Assembly (NCBI GenBank): GCA_020718105.1
Contig: DYDA01000007.1
Location: 1-64,000 of the forward strand
Source of the DNA: Micavibrio sp.
GTDB lineage: Bacteria; Pseudomonadota; Alphaproteobacteria; UBA9219
DNA length: 64,000 nt
Direction: 5' to 3'
The notes under the pieces were generated by a model. That model had not been told where the DNA came from and ran no database searches. It worked only from the letters and a program-made list of their open reading frames with translations. Positions 31,051 through 42,139 of this stretch are shown here, piece after piece. Both the position numbers and the translations under genes were made by a program. Within the stretch, counting starts at the first letter, position 1. Each line of letters opens with the position of its first letter.

Positions 31051-31305
31051 ATGTGCCTTGCCATCCCCGCGAAGATTACTGAGCTTTTAGAAGGCGACCG
31101 CGCCATCGCCAATGTCGGCGGGGTCAATCACGACATCTCCCTCTCGCTGGTTGAAGACGTGGCCGTGGGCGATTATGTGATCGTGCATGTGGGTTTTGCC
31201 TTATCGAAAATCGATCCTGAGGAGGCCGCCAAGACCCTTGCGCTGTTTGATGAATATCATGCGGCGGGCGCCAGCGCAGGCAAGGCGGAGGGTGGCGGCG
31301 CGTGA
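31051..31305 (+). CDS. hypC: Hydrogenase maturation protein HypC
   Basis: MCLAIPAKITELLEGDRAIANVGGVNHDISLSLVEDVAVGDYVIVHVGFALSKID. Confidence 0.93.
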   Translation: MCLAIPAKITELLEGDRAIANVGGVNHDISLSLVEDVAVGDYVIVHVGFALSKIDPEEAAKTLALFDEYHAAGASAGKAEGGGA

Positions 31306-32438
31306 AGTATATCGACTCGTTTCGCGACAATCGCCTTGCCCAAAAGCTGGCCGCCGCCATCCGGCAGGAAGTCCAAGGCGCTCGCCCCGCTGGGCAGCCT
31401 TTCCGCTTTATGGAGTTTTGCGGTGGTCATACGCACGCGATTTTCCGTTTTGGCCTTCCCGATTTGCTGCCGCCGGAAATCAAGATGATCCACGGGCCTG
31501 GTTGTCCCGTTTGCGTCTTGCCGATGGCCAAGATCGATGCGGCGATTGGGCTGGCGCAGCGCTATCCTCTCACTCTTTGCACCTATGGCGATATGATGCG
31601 CGTGCCGGGCGGGCAGAGGCTTTCTCTTTTAAAAGCCAAGGCGGCGGGGGCGGACGTGCGGATGGTTCTCTCGCCCCATGACGCTCTGATGCTGGCCAAG
31701 GATAATCCAGAGCGCGAGGTTGTTTTCTTTGCCATCGGGTTTGAGACAACAACGCCGCCCACGGCCGTGATTGTGAAGCAAGCGCAAGCCTTGGGGCTGA
31801 AAAACTTTTCCGTATTCTGCAACCATGTCCTTACGCCGCCCGCTTTGAAATGGCTGTTGGATGCCAGCGGATCGGGCGAGGACGGCGTGCCGCCTTTGGA
31901 TGGTTTTGTGGGACCCAGCCACGTCAGCGCGATTATCGGCACGCGCCCCTATGAGATTGCGGCAACGGGCTATGGTAAGCCTGTCGTCATCACGGGCTTT
32001 GAGCCTTTGGACGTGCTGCAAGCCATCCTCATGCTGGTGCGGCAGGTCAAGGCGGGCAGGGCGGTCGTTGAAAACGAATACGCCCGCGCTGTGACCGCCG
32101 AAGGCAACGTGAAGGCGCAAGCCTTAATGGCCGAGGTTTTTGATTTTCGTGACACGTTTGAATGGCGCGGTCTTGGCTGGATCCCTCACAGTGCGTTAAA
32201 ACTGAAAGACGTTTACGCTGCGTTTGATGCGGAAAAACGCTTTGCGTTGGAGCCTAGCGCGGCAAAAGAAAATCCGGCCTGCCAATGCCCCGCCATTTTG
32301 CGCGGCGCAAAGTCGCCAGAAGAATGCAAGTTATTCGGGACAGTCTGCACGCCGGAAAACCCCATCGGCGCGTGCATGGTCTCCAGCGAAGGCGGCTGCG
32401 CCGCATGGTACAGTTACGGGCGAAGGAAGAAGAGTTGA
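31302..32438 (+). CDS. hypD: Hydrogenase maturation protein HypD (GTG start overlapping hypC stop)
   Basis: FMEFCGGHTHAIFRFGLPDLLP, HGPGCPVCVLPM, FAIGFETTTPPTA, FCNHVLTPPAL. Confidence 0.95.
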   Translation: MKYIDSFRDNRLAQKLAAAIRQEVQGARPAGQPFRFMEFCGGHTHAIFRFGLPDLLPPEIKMIHGPGCPVCVLPMAKIDAAIGLAQRYPLTLCTYGDMMRVPGGQRLSLLKAKAAGADVRMVLSPHDALMLAKDNPEREVVFFAIGFETTTPPTAVIVKQAQALGLKNFSVFCNHVLTPPALKWLLDASGSGEDGVPPLDGFVGPSHVSAIIGTRPYEIAATGYGKPVVITGFEPLDVLQAILMLVRQVKAGRAVVENEYARAVTAEGNVKAQALMAEVFDFRDTFEWRGLGWIPHSALKLKDVYAAFDAEKRFALEPSAAKENPACQCPAILRGAKSPEECKLFGTVCTPENPIGACMVSSEGGCAAWYSYGRRKKS

Positions 32439-32473
32439 AAGACCTACGCAAGATAATTTATTGCATCAAGAAA

Positions 32474-32617
32474 ATCACCCTCCCCTTGCGGGAGGGTCGA
32501 AAAAGCTTTGCTTTTTCGGGGAGGGGTGATGGCAAACCTTGTGTTATTACCCCTCCCCGAGATTTTCTCTTCCTTCGGGATCGAAAATCTCGTGCCCTCC
32601 CGCAAGGGGAGGGCGAT
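32474..32617. repeat. Long palindromic intergenic repeat, copy A (hypD-hypE gap)
   Basis: atcaccctccccttgcgggagggtcgaaaa ... cgggaggg arms mirrored as ccctcccgcaaggggagggcgat, nested gagattttc/gaaaatctc hairpin. Confidence 0.9.
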
Positions 32618-32649
32618 TTATCTGATCTTCTTTTAAGGATTTTCTCTCT

Positions 32650-33693
32650 ATGACCAACCGCTTTGAACGATCCTTGGATATCAAAAATGGTCGCGTGGAT
32701 ATGACGCATGGCAGCGGCGGGCGAGCGATGGCGCAGCTGATTGATCAACTTTTTGCCAAGGCCTTTGACAATCCCGCCTTGGCCGAGGGGAATGATCAGG
32801 CGCGGCTTGCGATCCCTGCGGCGGGGCGGCTTGCGTTCAGCACGGACAGTTACGTTATCTCGCCGCTGTTTTTTGCAGGTGGCAACATCGGCTCGCTCGC
32901 CGTTCATGGAACCGTGAACGATGTCGCCTTAAGCGGCGCAAAGCCCCTATGGCTCTCGGCTGGCTTTATTTTAGAGGAGGGGTTTCCTCTGGCCGATCTT
33001 GAGTGCATCGTGACCTCAATGGCCAAGGCCGCGCAGGATTGCGGCGTGCAGATTGTGACGGGCGATACCAAAGTGGTGGAAAAAGGCAAGGCCGATGGCG
33101 TGTTCATCAACACGGCGGGGGTAGGGCTGATTGAGGCGGGCGTTGATCTCTCCGTTCACAACATTCGCGCAGGTGATGCGATTATCATCAGCGGGACACT
33201 GGGCGATCATGGCGTAGCAGTGATGGCACAGCGCGAGGGGCTTGTGTTCGACGAACCTGTTTTATCGGACAGCGCAGGGCTGAACGGCTTGATTGAAGCG
33301 ATGTTGGCATCGGGGGTTACGCTTCACGCCTTGCGCGATCCCACACGCGGCGGGCTGGCGACCTCGCTGAACGAAATGGCGCAAGCGGCAGGCGTAGGCA
33401 TGCGCCTTGACGAAGCGGCCATCCCTGTGCGCGCTGCCGTGCGCGGCGTATGCGAGATTCTGGGGCTTGATCCCCTCTATATCGCGAACGAAGGCAAGCT
33501 GATTGCCTTTTGCCCCGCGCAGCAGGCAGGCAAGCTTTTAGCCGTCATGCGTGGCCATGTTCATGGCCACGAGGCAGCGATCATCGGGGAGGTGGTTGAG
33601 GATGATCACGCCTTTGTTGAGATGACCACGACACTCGGCGGTCACCGCATGGTTGATTGGCTAGCAGGCGAGCAACTGCCAAGGATTTGTTAG
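32650..33693 (+). CDS. hypE: Hydrogenase maturation protein HypE
   Basis: MTHGSGGRAMAQLID, FSTDSYVISPLFFAGGNIGSLAVHGTVNDVALSGAKP, LRDPTRGGLATSLNEMA, C-terminal PRIC*. Confidence 0.95.
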   Translation: MTNRFERSLDIKNGRVDMTHGSGGRAMAQLIDQLFAKAFDNPALAEGNDQARLAIPAAGRLAFSTDSYVISPLFFAGGNIGSLAVHGTVNDVALSGAKPLWLSAGFILEEGFPLADLECIVTSMAKAAQDCGVQIVTGDTKVVEKGKADGVFINTAGVGLIEAGVDLSVHNIRAGDAIIISGTLGDHGVAVMAQREGLVFDEPVLSDSAGLNGLIEAMLASGVTLHALRDPTRGGLATSLNEMAQAAGVGMRLDEAAIPVRAAVRGVCEILGLDPLYIANEGKLIAFCPAQQAGKLLAVMRGHVHGHEAAIIGEVVEDDHAFVEMTTTLGGHRMVDWLAGEQLPRIC

Positions 33694-33723
33694 AGCAAAA
33701 TTCGATTAGGGTGAACAGGACAA

Positions 33724-33882
33724 ATCACCCTCCCCTTGCGGGAGGGTCGAAATTATTGCGACCATAGGGAGCAAGAATTTCGGGGAGGGGTCATAAAACT
33801 CAATAAGCACATAACCCCTCCCCGAAAAATCCTCTCCCTTCGGGATTTGATTTTTCGACCCTCCCGCAAGGGGAGGGTGATT
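33724..33882. repeat. Long palindromic intergenic repeat, copy B (downstream of hypE)
   Basis: Same atcaccctccccttgcgggagggtcgaaa... / ...cgaccctcccgcaaggggagggtgatt arms as copy A. Confidence 0.9.
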
Positions 33883-34041
33883 ACTCCCCATAAAGCATTG
33901 ACCTACCCCTTGAAACATAAGGATAAAATACTTTTGCAACGGCTCCTTCAAGGCAAACGCCAAGAAACTTGACAAAAGGGTAGGTTTCCGTGACATTGCG
34001 CCACACCTTACGTAACGGATTAGAGAACAGGATAACGGAAA

Positions 34042-34221
34042 ATGGCTAAGACAAAGAATGACATCAAGCTCGTCAGCTCGGCTGGCACGGGCGTTTTTTA
34101 TGTCACAAAAAAGAACCCCAAGAACAACACCAAGAAGCTTGAGCTGAAGAAGTATGATCCTCGCATTCGCCAGCACGTTGTTTTCAAAGAAGGCAAGATC
34201 AAAGAAGGCAAGAAGTCGTAA
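34042..34221 (+). CDS. rpmG: Ribosomal protein bL33
   Basis: [59 protein letters not shown] (59 aa, below the ORF track cutoff). Confidence 0.95.
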   Translation: MAKTKNDIKLVSSAGTGVFYVTKKNPKNNTKKLELKKYDPRIRQHVVFKEGKIKEGKKS

Positions 34222-34247
34222 CTTCCTTTTTTCAAAAGAGTTTTCCA

Positions 34248-35009
34248 TTGCCCTTGGACGCCTCTCTTAAAATCGCTTCACGTGATGTCGTGATGGATGA
34301 ATCGGTTTTAGAGACCGATGGCGTAGCCATTCCCGACTATCTGGAAACCTATTACTGGTGGGCCTACGTCCGGCCTTGGGCGGTGCGTATCTTTGAGCGC
34401 GACTGGCTTATCAACCTGATCCTTTGGGGTTTTTATGAGCCGCTGCGCGACAGAATCTTGGGCGCGTTGGGCGATAAGATTTCGGGGCGCACGCTGAAAA
34501 TCTCGTGCTGTTATGGGCAACTAGAGCCGATGCTCGCGCAGCGCATTGCGGCGGGTGGCGGCACGCTCGACATCATTGATGTCGCGCCAGAGCAGATCAA
34601 AAACTCACGCCGTAAAATGCCTGCCGCTCTATTGGGTAGCACTGTCAATCACTATCACTGCGATTCAAATGATTTGTGCTTTGCGGATCATAGCTATGAT
34701 CGCGCCATCATCTTTTTCCTGCCGCATGAACAACCCGAAGCCATCCGCCGCAAGACCTTTGCCGAAGCTTTCCGCGTCGTGAAAAAAGGGGGCGCGATCC
34801 ATGTCGTTGAGTTTGCCAAATCTAAGGGATGGCATCCTTTGCGTTTTATTTGGTATCCCGTCCTGCTGGTGCTAGAGCCTTTTGCCCGCGATTTATGGAC
34901 AAAGGAAATCGCCACATGGCTGCCGCATGGCGGGCTTGGCTGCACGGTCGAGAAAAAAACTATCTTCGCTGATTTCTATCAGCTGGTCAAAATCACAACG
35001 CCTCGATAA
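34248..35009 (+). CDS. rquA: RquA-like rhodoquinone biosynthesis protein (SAM-methyltransferase fold)
   Basis: IPDYLETYYWWAYVRPWAVRIFERDWLINLILWGFYEPLRD typical of RquA; MTase-like core LKISCCYGQLEPMLAQ...IDVAPEQI. Confidence 0.75.
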   Translation: MPLDASLKIASRDVVMDESVLETDGVAIPDYLETYYWWAYVRPWAVRIFERDWLINLILWGFYEPLRDRILGALGDKISGRTLKISCCYGQLEPMLAQRIAAGGGTLDIIDVAPEQIKNSRRKMPAALLGSTVNHYHCDSNDLCFADHSYDRAIIFFLPHEQPEAIRRKTFAEAFRVVKKGGAIHVVEFAKSKGWHPLRFIWYPVLLVLEPFARDLWTKEIATWLPHGGLGCTVEKKTIFADFYQLVKITTPR

Positions 35010-35048
35010 TTTCCGGACTATATAGCTGATCCAATGCAAGCGTTGGTA

Positions 35049-37883
35049 TTATGCGCGCTCCTTTTTTAGGCTGTAGAGAGCCTCCAGTGCCTCTTTTGGC
35101 GACAGTTCATCGGGGTTTATGGCGCGAATCGCCTGCAAAAGGCGCGAATCGACCTCATTTAAGGCAGGTTTAGGCGTGACATTGCTGAAAAGTGGCATGT
35201 TATCAGCCAAATTGGCTTCGTTAGGGTTATTCTTATCGGCTTCAAGCCTTTTTAAAACCATCTCGGCGCGTTTGATGACAGAAGATGGTAGCCCTGCCAT
35301 TTGTGCGACATGAAGACCATAGGATCGATCGGCTGTTCCCGCGATGACCTCATGCAGGAAAATAATTTCTTGTTCCCACTCGCGGATCCGCATGGTGGCG
35401 CAGGTTAGGTGAGGCAGTGTCTCCGCCAGTTGTGTTAGCTCATGGTAATGCGTGGCAAACAGGGTGCGGCAACGGTTGACTTCATGCAGATGCTCAAGTG
35501 TCGCCCACGCAATCGAAAGGCCGTCATAGGTTGCTGTGCCGCGTCCAATCTCATCCAAAATAACCAGCGCTCGTTCTTTGGCTTGATGAAGGATCGCGGC
35601 GGTCTCGACCATCTCGACCATAAAGGTGGATTGCCCCCGCGCTAAATCGTCGGCAGCGCCAACGCGGCTGAACAACCGATCCACAATGCCGATATGCGCG
35701 GCGGCGGCGGGCACAAAGCTGCCCATTTGTGCCAGAATGGCAATCAGCGCGTTTTGGCGTAAAAAGGTGGACTTTCCGGCCATGTTCGGCCCCGTGAGAA
35801 GCCATAGATTCTGCGAGGTGCTCAAATCACAATCGTTGGCCACAAAAGGCTGCGGATTGGTTGCGCGGCGCAAGGCCGCCTCAACGACAGGGTGCCGCCC
35901 GCCCTTGATCATGAAGGTGAGCGAGTCATCGATGGTGGGGCGCGTATAGTTTTGCGTGATGGCCAATTCAGCCAGCGCGGTCGTCACATCGGCCATAGCC
36001 ATTGCGTCTGCAGCGCGGCGCAGTTCGGGAAGATGCGCCATAATTTCGGCCACCAAATTGGCAAAAAACTGAAGTTCTACGGCTAAGGCTTTATCAGAAG
36101 CTTCGGCTATTTTTCGATCAAGCTCGGAGAGTTCCACGGTTGTAAAGCGCACCGCGCCTGCAAGACTTTGGCGATGAATAAAGGTCTCTTTTTGCGCCAG
36201 AAGTTTGTCGGCGTGAAGCGGGGAAACCTCGATATAATAACCGATGACTTGGTTGTGCTTGATCTTTAGCGCCGCTGCGCCGCTGGCAGTCGCATATTTT
36301 TGCTGCAAGGCCGCGATCAGGCGGCGGCTGTCGTCGCGCAGTTCGATAAGCTCATCTAATTGCGGCGCATAGCCTCGCGCGATAAACCCGCCATCTCGTG
36401 CCAAAAGGGGCAACGTGTCTGACAGCGCCCGCGTCAAACGATCCTGAAGCGCATGATGGTCGCCTAAATGTTGCACGATAACGCGCCAGTCTTGCGGCAA
36501 AGCAGTGGGATCCAATGCCAAAAGGTGCGAGCGGATTTTCTCGCCATAGCGCAGAGCATCACGCACGCCAGCCAGATCGCGAGGCCCTCCACGTCCCAGT
36601 GAAAGGCGGGCAAGAGCGCGTTCCATATCGGGCGTTTGCTTAAGTTCATAGCGGAGCGCATCGCGCCATTTTTCATGATGAGCCGCCATGGCCACCGCGT
36701 CATGACGGGCGTTGATGGCGGCCACGTCTGTGAGCGGCGCAGCCAGCCTTGCCGCCAAAAGGCGTGCCCCCGCCGAGGTCAGCGTACAGTCAATAGCGGC
36801 GAGCAGTGAGCCTTGGCGGCTACCCGAAAGAGTGCGCGCAATTTCAAGATTGCGGCGCGTGGCGGAGTCCATCGCCATCGTGGATTGGTGGGTGAGAGCG
36901 CGGGGGCGCAGGAAATGGGACAGATCACATTTTTGAGTGAGGCTGACATACTCTAGGATTGTTCCCAATGCGATAATTTCAGGGCGAGAAAAATCACCCA
37001 TTGAGCCCAAATCGGACGTTTGATAAATCCCACACAAACCGCGAACCGCTTTGTCATGATTAAACAAACTATTGGGAAGGTTTGTTAAAGCCTCTCGCCA
37101 ACTTCCTAGCGTTTCAAACAGCGCGGTGTCTTGTACGGTGCGTTCGGCAATCAATATCTCGCTGGGCGCAAGCCGCGCCAATAAAGCGGCAAGGTTTTCG
37201 TGCGTGACGCGCTCACAAAATGGCTCACTTTTCGCCAGATCCAGCCATGCGACGGCCATGCCTTCGCCTGTTTGCGCGACGCAGGCTAGATGATTGGCGC
37301 TGCCCGCCTCTAACAGCGTGTCTTCGGTCACTGTGCCGGGCGTGACGATCCGCACGACTTCGCGGGTCACGATCGATTTGCCCCCGCGCTTTTTGGCGGC
37401 GGCGGGGTCTTCTGTTTGCTCACACAGCGCGACGTGAAAGCCTTGCCGGATCAACTTGGCCATATAGTTTTCATAGGCGTGGAACGGCACGCCGCACATG
37501 GGAATATCTTGGCCTTGATGTTGTCCGCGCCGCGTCAACGTAATGTCGAGCGCGCGTGAAGCTTTGATGGCATCTTCAAAAAAAAGCTCATAAAAGTCGC
37601 CAAGGCGAAAGAACAGCAGGCATTCGGGATGCTGCGCCTTGATCGCCAGATACTGCGTCATCAGTGGCGTGGTGGCGGCTTCGCACGCGTCGTTGGTTGA
37701 AGGGGGGCAGGCGGCGGTGGTGGCCTTCTTGGGCGGGACAGGCGTTGCCGGTGGGTTACCGTGCAACGTCGCTTGCGCCGTTTTTTGCATGGTGATGCTG
37801 GGAAGGTTATCAGCAAAAAGGTTGGGCGCGGGCAGGGCGCTCTTCGCCGCTTCGCCCTGTTTATTGACAAGTGATGACTTCAT
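35049..37883 (-). CDS. mutS: DNA mismatch repair protein MutS
   Basis: [84 protein letters not shown]; start set at MKSSLVNKQ because the longer ORF runs into repeat copy C. Confidence 0.93.
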   Translation of the reverse strand: MKSSLVNKQGEAAKSALPAPNLFADNLPSITMQKTAQATLHGNPPATPVPPKKATTAACPPSTNDACEAATTPLMTQYLAIKAQHPECLLFFRLGDFYELFFEDAIKASRALDITLTRRGQHQGQDIPMCGVPFHAYENYMAKLIRQGFHVALCEQTEDPAAAKKRGGKSIVTREVVRIVTPGTVTEDTLLEAGSANHLACVAQTGEGMAVAWLDLAKSEPFCERVTHENLAALLARLAPSEILIAERTVQDTALFETLGSWREALTNLPNSLFNHDKAVRGLCGIYQTSDLGSMGDFSRPEIIALGTILEYVSLTQKCDLSHFLRPRALTHQSTMAMDSATRRNLEIARTLSGSRQGSLLAAIDCTLTSAGARLLAARLAAPLTDVAAINARHDAVAMAAHHEKWRDALRYELKQTPDMERALARLSLGRGGPRDLAGVRDALRYGEKIRSHLLALDPTALPQDWRVIVQHLGDHHALQDRLTRALSDTLPLLARDGGFIARGYAPQLDELIELRDDSRRLIAALQQKYATASGAAALKIKHNQVIGYYIEVSPLHADKLLAQKETFIHRQSLAGAVRFTTVELSELDRKIAEASDKALAVELQFFANLVAEIMAHLPELRRAADAMAMADVTTALAELAITQNYTRPTIDDSLTFMIKGGRHPVVEAALRRATNPQPFVANDCDLSTSQNLWLLTGPNMAGKSTFLRQNALIAILAQMGSFVPAAAAHIGIVDRLFSRVGAADDLARGQSTFMVEMVETAAILHQAKERALVILDEIGRGTATYDGLSIAWATLEHLHEVNRCRTLFATHYHELTQLAETLPHLTCATMRIREWEQEIIFLHEVIAGTADRSYGLHVAQMAGLPSSVIKRAEMVLKRLEADKNNPNEANLADNMPLFSNVTPKPALNEVDSRLLQAIRAINPDELSPKEALEALYSLKKERA

Positions 37884-37944
37884 CGTGTTGACCGCAACAA
37901 TCCTTCCCCAAGACAAAAAACTTGGATCAAAATAGGGCACTACA

Positions 37945-38090
37945 ATCACCCTCCCCTTGCGGGAGGGTCGAAAAACGCTCATGCGTTTTTCGGGGAGGGG
38001 TGTATTGGCTATCAGACTTTGACCCCTCCCCGAGATTTTCTCTCCCTGCGGGATTGAAAATCTCGTGCCCTCCCGCAAGGGGAGGGCGAT
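37945..38090. repeat. Long palindromic intergenic repeat, copy C (upstream of mutS)
   Basis: Same arms as copies A and B. Confidence 0.9.
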
Positions 38091-38316
38091 TTTAACAAGC
38101 GTTTTTCTTTGTTCTTAACTTGGGAGGGTGTCCTGAATCCTTCCCCGTTTTCCTTTGTGGTAGGGGAGTATAGCGTCATGCTAGGCTTGGGGGCAAATGG
38201 GAATAAACATAGACCTAAAACAGGTCAAGAGTTGGTAAAGACAGCACCATAAACCACCTTCCCGCAAGGATTAGGGTGATTTAATTACCAACGCTGGAAG
38301 TGGAATGAGGATAGCG

Positions 38317-40023
38317 CTAATAACTGCTGATCTGGTGGATGAAAGCGCTTACGCTTTCCCGCAGTCTATCGGCTTTCTCATGAAGTGAATTGAGGCCTTT
38401 GCTGACGGATTGAGCCGATTCACCGGTGCTTTCGGCATCATGTTTTGTTTGTTCCAAAATCCTGTTGATTGATTCCGCGCTTTGGCTGGCTCGCTCAACG
38501 GCCTGCGTGATTTCTTGCGTAATCGTCAGCTGCTCCGCCACCGCAGACGCCCCCATGGCCGATGACTCGCTAAGCTTCCGCACCATTTCTTGGATAGAGA
38601 CGAAAGAGGAAACCGTCGTATGCGTCTCCGTTTGAACCTGAGCGATATTGGTTGAGATTTCGCCCGTTGCAACCTCAGTTTGATTAGCCAACTGCTTGAC
38701 CTCAGAAGCGACGACAGCAAAACCCTTCCCCATTTCCCCAGCACGCGCAGCTTCGATGGTGGCGTTAAGAGATAACAGTTTCGTTTTGCTGGCAATCGAG
38801 GTAATGACATCCGTCACTTTGCTGATTTGATCCGTCACGCCTGACAAGGTATCAATCTTCTTACGCGCCGTATCAACGGATTGAGAAACACTTTTGGCCA
38901 TTGTTGCGCTTGAGGAAACCTGATCCGAAATCTCATGGCTGGACTTTGTTAGGTTCTGCGTCACTTCGCTTGTGTGACGCGCCTCCCCCATCGTCTGTTC
39001 AGAAAGCAAAGAAGCTTCATTGGCCTGCGCCGACATGGCCTCAGCCGCTCTGGCAAGCAAGACGGATTCCTCCATCATCGCTTTCGTCGTTGTGGCAACT
39101 TCGTTTACAAGGCCACCGACGTCGTGCTCTAAATCTTTGGCCAAGGACATAAGGGCTTCTTTTTTCGTCTCACGCGCTTTTTCTTCGGCGCGTTCTTGCT
39201 CACCTTTCAATATATTGACGCGTTCCATGTTGTCGCGGAAAACGGATAGAGCATCGACCAATTGCCCCAGTTCGTCCTTACGTTTCAGGCTATCAATATC
39301 GATATTCATTTCTCCATCAGCCAACTGTCGCGTTGCTTGGGAAAGCCGCCGGATCGAGCGCACTGTGGAGAAAACGATCAAAACCGTCACCAAAAGAACA
39401 AAGGCTACAGATACAATGCTTGTAATAAACATCATCTCTGTTTGTTCTGACACGGTTAGAATGGAGTTTTTCGAAACGGCTTGTGAATCTTTAAGACACG
39501 CAGCCGCCATAAGATTGATTGTCTCAAGTGTTTGATCGTAGGCCTTTGAGATGGGCGCTAGAAAATTAACCGTTGTTTTGAAATCAACGTCCAGCATGCT
39601 GGCAACAAAGGCAACAGCATCCTTGTAGTTTTTAACATTGACGATGGCATCATCAATTTTGGCTATATTTTCCTGCGCCGCATATTTGTTTTTATAAACG
39701 TCCAGCGCAGTCACAACGCCATCAAGTTTTTCGCTGATGTTCTTTGCTTCTTTATTGACGTCCTGCCTTATCTCAGCGGCTTGGTTCAATTGCATTTGCT
39801 GCAATTGACTGTTGGCATCCCTGAATTGTTGAACAGTATCCGACAAAAGGACATTGGCGGAGAATTTGTTTTCCGTAATGTCTTCCATGCTGTTTTTAAG
39901 CAAGCCCATGGTGTTTAAGCCAAGAAATTCCACAAAAACAAGCAGCGTGAACACAAGAAGGGCAGGGATGGCAAACTTAATCGCAAAAGGCCAATTGACC
40001 GTTGAAATTCGATAAGATGACAT
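38317..40023 (-). CDS. Methyl-accepting chemotaxis protein (TM-HAMP-MCP signal)
   Basis: [45 protein letters not shown] after second TM. Confidence 0.9.
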   Translation of the reverse strand: MSSYRISTVNWPFAIKFAIPALLVFTLLVFVEFLGLNTMGLLKNSMEDITENKFSANVLLSDTVQQFRDANSQLQQMQLNQAAEIRQDVNKEAKNISEKLDGVVTALDVYKNKYAAQENIAKIDDAIVNVKNYKDAVAFVASMLDVDFKTTVNFLAPISKAYDQTLETINLMAAACLKDSQAVSKNSILTVSEQTEMMFITSIVSVAFVLLVTVLIVFSTVRSIRRLSQATRQLADGEMNIDIDSLKRKDELGQLVDALSVFRDNMERVNILKGEQERAEEKARETKKEALMSLAKDLEHDVGGLVNEVATTTKAMMEESVLLARAAEAMSAQANEASLLSEQTMGEARHTSEVTQNLTKSSHEISDQVSSSATMAKSVSQSVDTARKKIDTLSGVTDQISKVTDVITSIASKTKLLSLNATIEAARAGEMGKGFAVVASEVKQLANQTEVATGEISTNIAQVQTETHTTVSSFVSIQEMVRKLSESSAMGASAVAEQLTITQEITQAVERASQSAESINRILEQTKHDAESTGESAQSVSKGLNSLHEKADRLRESVSAFIHQISSY

Positions 40024-40063
40024 CCTACTCCCCCTCTTGTACTCTTTTTAGCCGATTAAACGA

Positions 40064-42091
40064 TTAGAACTTACCCGTGAGCGTCACAAAAGCTTGACGT
40101 TCAATGGCAGGATAGGGGCTGGTTCCGATAATGTTGCGATTGAGGTTGTTACCGGAAACAGCGACATTCAGATTATCCATCAGGTTATAGCCAATCCGCG
40201 CCCCAACCGTCATGTATTCCGAAACAGAGATGGGAATAGCCCCCGCCCCTGTTGCATCACGCAACATTTTTGTTGAGGACATGACCTGACTGTTCGCATC
40301 GAACTCCCACTCTTTATAGGTATAGCCAAGGCCAAACCGGAAGTGATGTTCAGGCGATGACCCTTGATAGGCTTGATTGGCAAGCACCGTTGCTGAATCG
40401 ATAACCCTTGCCAAGCTATAGCTAGCATCCCAACGGAACCCATTGTGATTACCCGTCAAGGCAATTTCGCCACCGTAGGATTGGCTCTCGCCCATGTTTT
40501 CAGCCTTGATCAAATCGACCACAGAACCATTGACCGTTTGCATGCCGTTGTTAACAAAAGCGGTAACGTCTTGCGACATGATGTAGAAGGTTGCCACCTT
40601 TGCCGTTGAGAAGATGGGGGCAATTTTTCGATCATAGGCGACTTCATAGCTTTGCGTGATCGTAGGTTTCAGATCACCACTTCCTTCAAGAGAAACAGGC
40701 ACGCCACCGTTCAACGTATGGAAGTTAGAGCCGCTTTGCAACAAGCTGGGCATTTGCACACCACGTCCATAAGACAAACGAACCGTATCAAGATCCGTCA
40801 GCTTATAGGCCAAAGCGGAATTCGCGCTCCATGTATTGATGGCATGACTGTAATCGGAAGCCGAGAACATGGTCACCGCCGGAATTTCTCCCGTCACGTT
40901 CATATCCAGATGATCAAACCGAACCGCATTGGTCAGTGATAGGTTATCAGCGATTTGCCATAACCACGTTCCACTGGCCGCATAGTTATCTTCATGAGAG
41001 GAGGGCGATCCGGCAGCAATTTGATAAGCCGTCAATCTAAAGTCTTTATGACGATACTCAAGGCCTGTGCGGAACGTATGATCCGATCCAATTTTAAACT
41101 GATCGTTCAAATTGCTGACAAGCAAATCTGTCGTCATACCAAAGGGAATGATTGAGGACAAAGACGAATAAATCGTGTCGTAGGTGTGATTGACGTAGGT
41201 GTCCGATGTGATAAGGCCGTAATTGGTCTGCCAATTAAAGCCACCGCGCACCGAATACGTTGTCGTTCTTTCTGCCCCCACTGAATTGAAGGCGGATAAG
41301 GCCACATTTTGTTTACTTTCTGATGCGGTCAGCTCCACATTGCCCGTTAGGTCAGGGGTCAAATTAAACACTGAGCTATTAGAAGCGAAACGACGTTCGG
41401 GAGAATAGATGATAGAGGAATCGTTGGCCGCATGGCCTGTTTTAAACTCATCGGCACTTAACCCGCCTGCCGAGAATTTCGTTCCGCCCCAAGTCCCATT
41501 TTTGGTAACCGTCGCATCACCCGTCATCGATCGCTGCGTCCCCAAACTTACCGCTGCAACGTTGTTGTTGTCGCTCACGGGGCTATAGGTGATGATGTTG
41601 ACAACACCGCTGGCAGCGTTGGATCCAAACAGCGCCGAAGCAGGGCCTTTGACAACCTCGATTTGACGAATGTCATCGATATTCACAGGAAGGTTATTCC
41701 AAACGGTGCGTGAATAATCATCAATAAACACCTGACGACCATCAATCAAAACCAAAAGACGCGATTGGAAAACCATTTGATGGCCGCGCACGCCAACATC
41801 GGAATTGCCAAGCGATGTCCTTAAAACATCAACGCCAGACACATATTGACCGATGATTTCCGGTATATCACGACTGCCAGAGCGATGGATTTGATCGGCC
41901 GTGATAATGGTCATGTTGGCCGCAACTTCACTGGCGCGCTGGGGCGTGCCCGTCGCGTTTGTTGTGACGGGTTCACCAAACAAGGATTCAAGCGAGCCAT
42001 AATCCAGCGCGTTGGCGCGACCAGACGCGCCGCAAGTCATGGCTACAGCAAAAGCGCACATTGAGCAGAGGAAAAGGGATGATTTTTTCAT
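40064..42091 (-). CDS. TonB-dependent outer membrane receptor
   Basis: Signal peptide; plug domain ASEVAANMTIITADQIHRSGSRDIPEIIGQYVSGVDV...VKGPASALFGSNAASGVVNIIT; C-terminal aromatic beta strand. Confidence 0.9.
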   Translation of the reverse strand: MKKSSLFLCSMCAFAVAMTCGASGRANALDYGSLESLFGEPVTTNATGTPQRASEVAANMTIITADQIHRSGSRDIPEIIGQYVSGVDVLRTSLGNSDVGVRGHQMVFQSRLLVLIDGRQVFIDDYSRTVWNNLPVNIDDIRQIEVVKGPASALFGSNAASGVVNIITYSPVSDNNNVAAVSLGTQRSMTGDATVTKNGTWGGTKFSAGGLSADEFKTGHAANDSSIIYSPERRFASNSSVFNLTPDLTGNVELTASESKQNVALSAFNSVGAERTTTYSVRGGFNWQTNYGLITSDTYVNHTYDTIYSSLSSIIPFGMTTDLLVSNLNDQFKIGSDHTFRTGLEYRHKDFRLTAYQIAAGSPSSHEDNYAASGTWLWQIADNLSLTNAVRFDHLDMNVTGEIPAVTMFSASDYSHAINTWSANSALAYKLTDLDTVRLSYGRGVQMPSLLQSGSNFHTLNGGVPVSLEGSGDLKPTITQSYEVAYDRKIAPIFSTAKVATFYIMSQDVTAFVNNGMQTVNGSVVDLIKAENMGESQSYGGEIALTGNHNGFRWDASYSLARVIDSATVLANQAYQGSSPEHHFRFGLGYTYKEWEFDANSQVMSSTKMLRDATGAGAIPISVSEYMTVGARIGYNLMDNLNVAVSGNNLNRNIIGTSPYPAIERQAFVTLTGKF

Positions 42092-42139
42092 AGAGGTAAC
42101 TCCTTGGGATACTTTCTGGATGGATATCAGACAAAGGTA

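Noticed and set aside
37884-38078. N-terminal 65 aa of the long MutS ORF
   Set aside because: Translated from palindromic repeat copy C; real start probably MKSSLVNKQ
32474-38090. Palindromic repeats as a CRISPR array
   Set aside because: Copies are kilobases apart, long, nested palindromes; no regular short spacers or cas genes
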